From positions 1 to 29,685 of the forward strand of contig JAZULT010000024.1 in assembly GCA_045603225.1 (NCBI GenBank): a DNA stretch of 29,685 nt, read 5' to 3'. The notes under the pieces were generated by a model. The model did not search any database. It had not been told where the DNA came from and saw nothing but the letters and a program-made list of their open reading frames with translations. The translations under genes were made by a program, and so were the position numbers. This document shows positions 7,614 to 16,003 of the stretch, one piece after another. Positions within the stretch are counted from its first letter, which is position 1. Each line of letters starts with the position of its first letter. The DNA comes from RGIG9115 sp045603225 (lineage in GTDB: Bacteria; Bacillota; Clostridia; UBA1381).

Positions 7614-10204
7614 TGAAATTAAAACGAATTATTGCAGCTTTGCTTGCAGTATCTGTTACACCTGTATTCGGGGCAGAACCTGAAGTGACTGAAACGGCTG
7701 AAGTGGTTGAAGCTGTTATGGATGTGCAGAGCGTTGATAAGTTTCATATGTTCAAAGCTCTCGGTATTATAACAGGGTATGAGAGCAAAGATGTTTTCTT
7801 TGATATCCCTTATGTCAGCCGCGGCGAGTACTGCAGTATGATGTCACTGCTCCTTGCAGATGAAATTCCTGCAGGTGGAAACAGCCCGTTTATTGATGTT
7901 GCCGAGAATAAGGATAAAGATGCAGTAGCGTATCTTTACGGTCTCGGGTATGTTTCGGGAGTGAGCAGTGAAGAATTCAAGCCTGAGCTTGCAATTACCG
8001 TGGAGCAAGCAGTTATTATTGCATCACGTATTCTCGGATATGATTATTTTATTAAGAACTTCCCGGATACAAGCTATGCAGATATTGCACATCAGTATAA
8101 GCTTCTTGAAAACCTTCCGGGAGATATGAAAGAGGCTTTAACCAAGACACAGCTTCTCACACTTCTTGAAAATATAATAGAAGCAGAACCTTTCGGAATA
8201 GAAATAGGCGGAGAAAAACAGCCGGCTTACGGTGTTTATAAAGACGGAACAGTTCTCGGATTTGCGAGAGATATTTATAAAGCCGAAGGTGTAATGACAG
8301 AAAGCGTATACACCGACGAACTCGGAATTAAATATGCTGAACCCGGAACCGTAGTTGTCGGAGATGTTGAATACTGGGATGACAGCTATCAGGACAAAAC
8401 CGGTTTTCTTGGAAAATACGTTGATGTTTATTACAAAGAGGAAAATCGGGAAAGAACTGCTCTTTATGTTATAGCTGATGAATGGAAAACCGAGGAACTT
8501 GTTCTGAACTCAGAAATGATTGTCGGACCTGTAACAAGTGAATATGTAACGTATGAATCCGGAACGAGAACCAAAAAGGCAAAACTCAGCCGTGCACTTA
8601 AGGTTGTATATAACGGAGTTGCTTACCCCGATTATACGATTGATGAGCTGAGACCTGATTACGGAAAATTAAAGCTTATTGACAATAACCGTGATGAAGA
8701 ATATGATTATGCAATTGTTACATCATATGATATTATGTGGTTTGACCGTTATTCTCCGCTGGAGAAAAAGTACTACAATAAATTCGGTAAAGGGATTCCT
8801 GAAATTCTTGTAGAAGACCCTCAGATTGAAAGAAATCTTCACATAGAGGTTGACGGTGAAAAAGTTGACCGTTTCGGAGTAAGTACAGGTAATGTTCTTC
8901 TTATCGAACAGTCAAAAGGAAATGATGATAAGCTTATGAAGATTTACGGTTCAACAGCTAAGAAAGAAGGCGTTGTTACCGCAAACCGTGAAAATGATTA
9001 CGGTGAACGTGAAATTATTATTGACGGTGAATCATACCTTATGAATCCGGGCACAGCGGCTCTTTGTGAAAACGGAGAGGTTTCTCTTCCGAAAATTGAA
9101 CTTGGAAAATCTTACGTTTTCTATCTCGATGCTACAGGAAGAATCGGTGCATTTGAGAAATCTGCGTATTCTGCGGAACTGTACGGATATGCGAAAAAGT
9201 TTGCACGTAACGATGATGACGAAACTTATTCTGTAAAGGTATTTACCGAGAATGATGAGTGGAAACAGTATTACTTTGCAGATAAGCTTTATGTCAACGG
9301 TGAGTTTGTAAAGTCTGATGCGGCATATAATATTCTCGCTCCCGGTGGAATAACATCACCGACTATGATTAAGTTTAAGATTACTGATGGTGTGATTAAG
9401 AGTATTTCAACACCGGTTCAGAGCGATGAATACAGAAGCGATGTATTTACCACATCAGGACTTAAGGAATTTATGTATGTTGGTACAACAAAGAATCTCG
9501 GTGACCGCTATTTCTTTAACAGCGACGGAAAGATTTTTGTCATTCCGACAAACAGCAGTGCTGATGAAAGTGATTATCACATTTACGGAAGTGGCATACT
9601 GAGAACTGAAACTGTTCGCTACAATATGGAAGTTTATGACGCAGACGAATTCGGTCACAGCAGTATTTTCAAGCTTGAAACGAATAACGGCTCAACCGAT
9701 TCAATAAAATATCCTTATCACATCGTAAAGCAGGTAAGTCAGGCACTTGACGAAAACGGTGAAGTTGTTGGAATGATAACCTGCTGTGCTGACGGTGAGG
9801 ACGATGTTAAATATTACGCTAAAAAGGCTGATACCTTTGAAGGACTTTCAAAGGGTGATATTATTCAGATTGAAACGGATAATAACGGCCGGGTTATAAG
9901 TGTATTATCTGTATATGACAGTTCTATGGAAGGTACATATTACGATGACGGCCAGCCGGATATGTATAATGTATCAATTGACATAAGAGGTTATGTAATG
10001 GATATTGACGTTGCAAGATATGTTCTTAAAATGAATCTCGGTGCAAACCAGTTCTATATTAAGAGTAATTCTGCTCCGAATGTTGCACTTGTAAAAGGCG
10101 ATGACGTAAAAGTTGGAACATTTAACGACATAAAACCGGGTGACTATATAGTCGGCAGAGTCGGCTACGGACAGATGTCAGATGTAGTCATCATAAGAAA
10201 CTGA
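7613..10204 (+). CDS. Secreted SLH-domain protein with repeated beta modules (S-layer-like)
   Basis: I choose ATG 7613 because GGGAGGAAG (7598-7606) sits about 6 nt upstream and the codon overlaps the preceding TGA (TGATG), implying translational coupling. A TTG three bases earlier is less likely. The 863-residue product has a signal peptide ending near VFGA. Two clear SLH-like repeats follow (residues ~42-85 and ~94-145) and a weaker third to ~195. The remaining ~660 residues are beta-rich and contain recurring segments in which a surface strand pair ends in 'LGKYVDVYY' or 'LGKSYVFYLDATGRIGAFE'. This pattern is common in Firmicute S-layer proteins. No active site is recognised. It could be a structural S-layer subunit or a scaffold presenting the following proteins. 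Confidence 0.82.
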   Translation: MKLKRIIAALLAVSVTPVFGAEPEVTETAEVVEAVMDVQSVDKFHMFKALGIITGYESKDVFFDIPYVSRGEYCSMMSLLLADEIPAGGNSPFIDVAENKDKDAVAYLYGLGYVSGVSSEEFKPELAITVEQAVIIASRILGYDYFIKNFPDTSYADIAHQYKLLENLPGDMKEALTKTQLLTLLENIIEAEPFGIEIGGEKQPAYGVYKDGTVLGFARDIYKAEGVMTESVYTDELGIKYAEPGTVVVGDVEYWDDSYQDKTGFLGKYVDVYYKEENRERTALYVIADEWKTEELVLNSEMIVGPVTSEYVTYESGTRTKKAKLSRALKVVYNGVAYPDYTIDELRPDYGKLKLIDNNRDEEYDYAIVTSYDIMWFDRYSPLEKKYYNKFGKGIPEILVEDPQIERNLHIEVDGEKVDRFGVSTGNVLLIEQSKGNDDKLMKIYGSTAKKEGVVTANRENDYGEREIIIDGESYLMNPGTAALCENGEVSLPKIELGKSYVFYLDATGRIGAFEKSAYSAELYGYAKKFARNDDDETYSVKVFTENDEWKQYYFADKLYVNGEFVKSDAAYNILAPGGITSPTMIKFKITDGVIKSISTPVQSDEYRSDVFTTSGLKEFMYVGTTKNLGDRYFFNSDGKIFVIPTNSSADESDYHIYGSGILRTETVRYNMEVYDADEFGHSSIFKLETNNGSTDSIKYPYHIVKQVSQALDENGEVVGMITCCADGEDDVKYYAKKADTFEGLSKGDIIQIETDNNGRVISVLSVYDSSMEGTYYDDGQPDMYNVSIDIRGYVMDIDVARYVLKMNLGANQFYIKSNSAPNVALVKGDDVKVGTFNDIKPGDYIVGRVGYGQMSDVVIIRN

Positions 10205-10223
10205 GAGAGAGGTGCAGAGTCTT

Positions 10224-12752
10224 ATGAAAAGAATAATCAGTACAGCGATGGCGACTTTACTTGCCTTGTCATCAGTCAGTGCAGTTTCCGCAGATGAAGC
10301 TGTCGGTGATAAAACGACATTTTACTCATCGGTTCTTAAGCTTGATAAGAACAGGGATATATATTCGTTTATGGAGCGTTTTCCTGATGAAATAAAGCTT
10401 GAGGTTACAGACAGCGAAAGTGCATCGGGAAGCTATTCGTTATACATTGACTCAAAAGGTGCGTATGACGGAAAAACGCTTGATGCAGGTGATGCAGAGC
10501 AGTATTTCGGAAATACTGCTGAATCGGGTTTTACGATGTCTGAGAACATGAAGGCTAACACCGAATACACATTTTCTGTAAAAATAAAGATTGGTGAAGG
10601 CGGAAGCCTCGGTAACATCAGAGTAATGCAGACAGGGCAGACGGGTTTTGTAAGTAAAGACAAGGTTCCGCCGTATTATTTCATGAATCAGATGGAAAAG
10701 ACAGAGGGCGAAGACGGATGGAATACATATACAAAAACATTTAATACCTTGAGTAATAACGGTTTATATCTGCATTTTATTGCAGGCGGTGCCGAAAATG
10801 TATATGTGGACGATTTGTATTTTAAAGATAACACAAATAATAAAGTTCTTATAGATTACGACTTTGAAGATGTTGTGTTTACAGATATGTATAAACCGAC
10901 AGGAATTGAAGTTTTAACCGAAAATTACGGTGAAATGGAAATCTCATGGCGTAATCCGATGAACTACAATAATACAGGCTGGGCTGAGTCGGGTAAGATT
11001 CAGGCAACAGTGCTGACAAGAGAAAGCGGTATTTTAAATATCAGTCTTTACGATGTGACAGAATCGGCTGATGCTGAAAATGAAGATATATCGGTGCTTG
11101 AGCCGATAGTGTCAATTAACAAGGGTGAATCTGATTTTGAACAGCCGGGACTGCATACAACACCGAACGAAGTTTCTTCATGTCTTTTAAAGAATCTTGA
11201 AAGTAACAAGGAATATAAATTCATACTCGCTGTTACAACAGACAAAACGAACGAAGACGGTACAACTGACGAGGTTGTTACAAAAACTCTTGTGACAGGA
11301 ACTACTCTTGAAATTCCTGAGGACTGGAGACCGGAGCTTGAAACTGTTCCGAATTTCCACCACATTGTACCTGTCGGATTTATGAACGATGCGGCGGAGA
11401 CTAATGACCCGTCAATAAACATTGCATTCTGGAATCCGAAGGCTGACAATATTCAGGAAATTACACTTGACAGAATAATTGACGGTGACTGCGTAAGGGT
11501 TGAGGGAACGAATTTCTCGCTTAAAGGTAACGCTGTTAATGAGCATGAAATAAATGGACTTGTAAAAGGCGAAAAATATCAGTTCAAGCTTAACTGCACA
11601 TTTTCTGACGGAACAACTCAGAGTGCTGTGTTTGATGCTACAGCCGGTATGATTACAAGACCGTCAACAATAAACGGCTGGGTTCCACACTGGAGTGTAG
11701 GTACTAATGAAAATAATGCATCTGTTGTCAGAATGGATACAACGGAAAAACATTCGGGAGAAAGCTCTGTGTACATAAGTACCTCGCTTCCGCAAGCTGC
11801 AAGTAACAGATATATAATGCTGCAGTGTAACGGTATTGCATTTAAAGCGGATTCTACATATAAGGTTACCTTCTGGGCGAAGGCAAATAACTGTTCTTAT
11901 ATAAGATTTTATGCCGGCTGGCCAAATGCTTCAAGACTTGTTCAGTACACGGATATAACAGACGAATGGGGATATCATGAGGTTTATCTTAAAAATCTTC
12001 CTGCGGCAGCCAATCAGCTCCTTATCATAACAGATAATTACTGTGAAGATTTGTGGATTGACGATATAACAGTTACACTTGACGGAGACAGCAAGAACCT
12101 TATCTCTAACGGTGAATGTGAAGTTGACGGAAGTACCGAGCTTGAAGCGGTGCTTAAAATAAAAAGCGAAGCTCAGGACGGGAAAGTAAAGCTTACATGG
12201 ACAAATGCTCTTGAAGCGATTACATCATATGTTGATATCTATGATATAAGCGGAGAGAAAAAATCGTTTAAAGGAAGATATACCGAAAGCGAAGCAGTAG
12301 TATATGACCTCATAAATGAAAATATTCATACACTTGAGATTATACCTGTTGACGCTAACGGCAGGGAAGGTAAATCGGCAACTGTTGACGTTATGCCGAC
12401 AGCTCCTGACTACGCACTTTTAAATCCGCACTTTGAAAAGGACGGAAAAAGTGTTTCAGAAATAACACCGGGCGTAATCAGCGGTGTTGTATCCGTAAAG
12501 AACAAAAGCATGGGCGAGAATTTTAAGGTAACACTTGTTGCGGCACTTTATGATGGATATAAAATGATAGCTTCGAATATTTCAATAAATGAAATAGGTG
12601 TTAATACAGAGCTCAGGGACGGAGAAAAAATATCGGTAGATATTGAAGTTCCTGAAAATTCAGAAGAAAAAGATTACAAGCTTAAATTCTTTATGTGGGA
12701 TTCTGCAGAGGATAAAAATATCCTCAGAGAATGCAGAGTTCTCGGTGAATAA
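10224..12752 (+). CDS. Secreted multidomain CBM4/9-like and fibronectin-III-like protein
   Basis: The ATG at 10224 gives MKRIISTAMATLLALSSVSAVSA, a clean signal peptide. A GTG at 10212 lies inside the GAGAGAGG ribosome-binding site and is rejected. In the 842-residue product I see a CBM-like beta-sandwich (~35-225, ending VYVDDLYFKD), fibronectin-like domains (~230-375 and ~385-480), a CBM4/9-like module (~490-630, with YKVTFWAKAN and DLWIDDITV), another fibronectin-like domain (~640-725), and a C-terminal beta domain ending YKLKFFMWDS. The last domain resembles the end of the next gene's product. No catalytic residues or anchor are recognised. The protein probably binds glycan at the surface. 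The gene begins 19 bp after the SLH gene, so they are likely co-transcribed. Confidence 0.8.
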   Translation: MKRIISTAMATLLALSSVSAVSADEAVGDKTTFYSSVLKLDKNRDIYSFMERFPDEIKLEVTDSESASGSYSLYIDSKGAYDGKTLDAGDAEQYFGNTAESGFTMSENMKANTEYTFSVKIKIGEGGSLGNIRVMQTGQTGFVSKDKVPPYYFMNQMEKTEGEDGWNTYTKTFNTLSNNGLYLHFIAGGAENVYVDDLYFKDNTNNKVLIDYDFEDVVFTDMYKPTGIEVLTENYGEMEISWRNPMNYNNTGWAESGKIQATVLTRESGILNISLYDVTESADAENEDISVLEPIVSINKGESDFEQPGLHTTPNEVSSCLLKNLESNKEYKFILAVTTDKTNEDGTTDEVVTKTLVTGTTLEIPEDWRPELETVPNFHHIVPVGFMNDAAETNDPSINIAFWNPKADNIQEITLDRIIDGDCVRVEGTNFSLKGNAVNEHEINGLVKGEKYQFKLNCTFSDGTTQSAVFDATAGMITRPSTINGWVPHWSVGTNENNASVVRMDTTEKHSGESSVYISTSLPQAASNRYIMLQCNGIAFKADSTYKVTFWAKANNCSYIRFYAGWPNASRLVQYTDITDEWGYHEVYLKNLPAAANQLLIITDNYCEDLWIDDITVTLDGDSKNLISNGECEVDGSTELEAVLKIKSEAQDGKVKLTWTNALEAITSYVDIYDISGEKKSFKGRYTESEAVVYDLINENIHTLEIIPVDANGREGKSATVDVMPTAPDYALLNPHFEKDGKSVSEITPGVISGVVSVKNKSMGENFKVTLVAALYDGYKMIASNISINEIGVNTELRDGEKISVDIEVPENSEEKDYKLKFFMWDSAEDKNILRECRVLGE

Positions 12753-12787
12753 CAATTACTTTGTTATTTGTATTAATCCGATAAGTT

Positions 12788-12811
12788 GCAATTCAATCGG
12801 GCATGAATTGC
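12788..12811 (+). other. Intercistronic hairpin upstream of the 1024-residue gene
   Basis: GCAATTCA and TGAATTGC form an 8-bp stem with an 8-nt loop in the 104-bp gap before 12857. There is no U-tract, so it is unlikely to terminate transcription. It may protect an mRNA end or attenuate. Confidence 0.4.
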
Positions 12812-12856
12812 GATTGTGGATATTCAAATAAATAAAAAATTAGGAGTGAATTAAAA

Positions 12857-15800
12857 ATGTTAAAAAAGATTATTGCAGTTTTGGTAACTGCGGCAACTCT
12901 TATGTCGTATACCGGTGTATTTGCTTCAGATGAAGGAGTAAAAGTTGCACCAAATGAACAGCCTTACGGTACAAAATATGCGTATCATCCGCTTCTTAAT
13001 ATGTGGACAGATAATCAGCTTAGAGCTTCTAAGCTGGCGAATCCTGATAATTATGCTATGCATATATCAGATACACTTGCTTATTCCGGGTCAAAATCAT
13101 TATATATGGATGTATGCAACCATTGGTGGAAACAGTTTTTCCACAGCAACTATTGCAAAATGACCGAAGCAAATTCAAATATTAATTCGGGTGATTTGCA
13201 TTACGTAAATCCAAGCGAAAAAAATGTAGAGTTCAGCATGAAGCTTGCAGGTGATTTTTCACATATGCCATCTAATGCCGGCTTGCTTGATACCGGTGGT
13301 ATAAAGGTAAAATTCAGTGATATGGCTGTAAAAGTTGAAACGATAGACAATGTGACTTGGAGAACATATTCATATAGCGGAAAATGGCCGGGAACAGGTT
13401 GGATTATGGGCATAGGCGGAACTCATGCCTGCGGTGCATACATTGATGATATGTATCTTAAGGTGGGAGATGTAGTTGTAATTAACGATAATTTTGAAGA
13501 TGATGTTAATACAGATATCCGTACAGTAGACGCTGTAAAGGCAGAAGTTAATGGAGAAGCTGTAAGAATATCATGGAGAAATCCGTATTTTTCTGACCTT
13601 ACAAAGATTGATATTTATGATGTAACAAACGGAGCAAATACATCAATTCTTTCGCTTACATCTGCTGATGCAACTGCTGCACCGGGTGTTGTATTTACTC
13701 AGAATACAGATTGCTATTTTGATGTAGCAGATGCGGCAGCTTCAAGCAAGAAGTATAAGATTGTTACATCAACAGCAAATTATGCAGATGTTGAAACAAC
13801 AGTTGATTACACGTATGTAGAAAAAACCGAAGACGATAAGCCATACGGAAATCTTTGGCTTAATAGCAAATATTTTGAATTTATAGGCGACAGCGACTTT
13901 GATGAAGGGAAATTATTAAATCCAGGTGAACATGCAGCTCATATCAGTGATGAGAACAGCTATTCCGGTGACAAAGCATTGTATATGCATTGCTGTAACA
14001 GATGGTGGAAGCAGTATTTCCACACAGATTACGGCTGTAAGCTTTCTGCAAGTAATGCAACAACGTCTCCCGGTGCCGGGACATACTATATTAACCCGAA
14101 CGGTAAAACAATTGACTTCAGCATCAAAATTGGCGGTGATTTTTCACATACAATTCCGAATGCAGGTCTTTGCGATACTTCCGGTCTTAAGGTTAAATTC
14201 AGTGAAATGACGGTGTCGGCTATTGAAACAATCGATGGTATGGAATGGAGAACATATACATGGAACGGAACATGGCCTGGCACAGGCTGGATTCTCGGTA
14301 TGTCGGGTACTCATGCGTGTATGACATACTTTGACGATATCAAACTCAAGGTTAACAACACTGTTGTATTTGAAGAAGATTTTGAAACATCTGTAAATAC
14401 AGATATCAGCACAATTGATTATACAAATGTTTCTCCGGTTAACGATACGACACTCAGAATCGGCTGGGTTAATCCGAAACTTTCAAATCTTACAAAGCTT
14501 GAAATTTATGATATTACAGACGGTTCGAATACACAGCTCGTTTCATTGACAGCTGCAGATACAACAGTCGCTCCTAATGTAAGCTTTAATGCAGGGAAGA
14601 AATGTTTATATGATGTAACAGGTCTTGTGGCTGAAACTTATAAGAAATATAAGATTGTTATTGCAACTGCTGCATTCGGCGAAAAAGAAGTTATTGTTGA
14701 CGGAAGAACAATGAAGGAATCCTATAATATAGTGAATAACAACTATGATGATAAGGGATTTTCTTTCGGTGGCTCATGGGTAACACAGGTAGGAGACGGA
14801 GTAGATGGAGTTCAGGGTGAATGGAAGGTTGACTTTGATAATGTCAGAACAGGTCAGGCAAGCTTCAAGATTGAACACTACGGAACAGAGGCGAGACTTT
14901 TATATTATTTCGGTTCCGGAAGAACTCTTTATGCAGGTACACCTTATACATTTAATGCATTTGTAAAGACGGGTGATGACATGCCGGCAGGCAAAGCAAG
15001 TCTCTTCCTGACTACAACAGGTGGTGGAGTTGTGTATGCAACAAGTCTCGGCACAATTAAATCGGGAGACTGGCAGAAGCTTACATATACAGTTACACCT
15101 ACTGAGGATACACTTGTAACATTACTTAAGTTCTGCTTCTACACAGATTACGCTACAGATATTTATATTGATGATATTTATATGGGTGCAGAAGGCGATA
15201 CCTTCATTAATGCGGGTCTCACAGAACAGGGACTTGAAATGGACAATGCTATTTTGAATGTAGTAGGCGGTCAGAAGACATTGTCATGGAGATATACGCT
15301 GAATGATTTAAATGCTAAAGACACAGTAGGATTTAATGTATATCATGTTGCTAAGGACGGCACAGAAACAAAGCTTAACGATTCAATGGTTAAGGTTCTT
15401 GATGAGGCACAAACTACACTTTCATATAACATAGATAATCTTCTTCCGGGTTCATATGAAATCCGCACCGTAACAAGTCTTGGTTTTGAAGGCGGTGCAA
15501 TTTCGATACCGGTTGATGATATTGGTATAAGTGAAGGCACATTCAAGACAGTTTACTGGAATGAAGGCTTTAATCAGTATGGTGAAAACTTTGATGAGGG
15601 TATGTCATATGATGCTGATATGTTGACATCATATGGTGATACTTTAGGAACAATCACAATTACAAACTATTCTGAAGACTATCAGAATGGCTTGCCTGTT
15701 TGCCTGATAGGTGCGCTTTATAAGGACGGAGCACTCGTAAATGTAGTTAAAAATCCAATAACAACCGTAGCTTACGGTGATATTGCAAGTCTTTCAGTTG

Positions 15801-15931
15801 CATTTGAAACAACAGCAATTTCTGACCTTACAGGTTATGAAATGAAGCTCTTCCTGTGGGATTCAATAAATGGCATGAAGCCGATTGCAGAAGGTAGCCC
15901 TGCTTCAATCAGCGGACCGGAAGCAAACTAA
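12857..15931 (+). CDS. Secreted protein with tandemly duplicated Trp-rich domain, CBM-like module and C-terminal 'LFLWDS' domain
   Basis: The start ATG follows AGGAGTGA (12842-12849). Residues 1-23 are a signal peptide. Residues ~35-325 and ~333-620 are two copies of one unit. Both contain H-I-S-D, YSG-K-LYM, C-N-WWKQ-FH, a GDFSH segment, WPGTGWI-G, GTHAC and an ID(D/N)-like VDD/FDD strand, followed by a fibronectin-like half with IYD(V/I)T(N/D)G. A CBM4/9-like module follows (~635-790; FNAFVKTGDDMPAG, DIYIDDIYMG), then a fibronectin-like domain and a C-terminal beta domain (~905-1024; ALYKDGALVN, YEMKLFLWDSINGMKP). No catalytic residues or anchor are recognised. The dense conserved aromatics suggest carbohydrate binding. 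The gene lies between two intercistronic hairpins, which may set its transcript level. Confidence 0.8.
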   Translation: MLKKIIAVLVTAATLMSYTGVFASDEGVKVAPNEQPYGTKYAYHPLLNMWTDNQLRASKLANPDNYAMHISDTLAYSGSKSLYMDVCNHWWKQFFHSNYCKMTEANSNINSGDLHYVNPSEKNVEFSMKLAGDFSHMPSNAGLLDTGGIKVKFSDMAVKVETIDNVTWRTYSYSGKWPGTGWIMGIGGTHACGAYIDDMYLKVGDVVVINDNFEDDVNTDIRTVDAVKAEVNGEAVRISWRNPYFSDLTKIDIYDVTNGANTSILSLTSADATAAPGVVFTQNTDCYFDVADAAASSKKYKIVTSTANYADVETTVDYTYVEKTEDDKPYGNLWLNSKYFEFIGDSDFDEGKLLNPGEHAAHISDENSYSGDKALYMHCCNRWWKQYFHTDYGCKLSASNATTSPGAGTYYINPNGKTIDFSIKIGGDFSHTIPNAGLCDTSGLKVKFSEMTVSAIETIDGMEWRTYTWNGTWPGTGWILGMSGTHACMTYFDDIKLKVNNTVVFEEDFETSVNTDISTIDYTNVSPVNDTTLRIGWVNPKLSNLTKLEIYDITDGSNTQLVSLTAADTTVAPNVSFNAGKKCLYDVTGLVAETYKKYKIVIATAAFGEKEVIVDGRTMKESYNIVNNNYDDKGFSFGGSWVTQVGDGVDGVQGEWKVDFDNVRTGQASFKIEHYGTEARLLYYFGSGRTLYAGTPYTFNAFVKTGDDMPAGKASLFLTTTGGGVVYATSLGTIKSGDWQKLTYTVTPTEDTLVTLLKFCFYTDYATDIYIDDIYMGAEGDTFINAGLTEQGLEMDNAILNVVGGQKTLSWRYTLNDLNAKDTVGFNVYHVAKDGTETKLNDSMVKVLDEAQTTLSYNIDNLLPGSYEIRTVTSLGFEGGAISIPVDDIGISEGTFKTVYWNEGFNQYGENFDEGMSYDADMLTSYGDTLGTITITNYSEDYQNGLPVCLIGALYKDGALVNVVKNPITTVAYGDIASLSVAFETTAISDLTGYEMKLFLWDSINGMKPIAEGSPASISGPEAN

Positions 15932-15944
15932 ATAATTAAAATAA

Positions 15945-15984
15945 CTTTATCAGGCGGGCGGAGAGACTCCGCCCGCCGATAAAG
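15945..15984 (+). terminator. Strong GC-rich intercistronic hairpin (partial terminator or mRNA-stabilising stem)
   Basis: CTTTATC-A-GGCGGGCGGAG pairs with CTCCGCCCGCC-GATAAAG around an AGA loop, an 18-bp stem with one bulged A. It begins 14 nt after the stop at 15931 and ends before the GGAGG of the next gene. The following ATAATTT is a poor U-tract. Readthrough into the enzymes at a reduced level, with protection of the upstream mRNA, is a plausible outcome. Confidence 0.7.
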
Positions 15985-16003
15985 ATAATTTCGGAGGTAG
16001 ACA

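Noticed and set aside
12753..12856. Riboswitch in the leader of the 1024-residue gene
   Set aside because: Only one simple 8-bp hairpin is present, with no conserved aptamer pattern or terminator/antiterminator pair.
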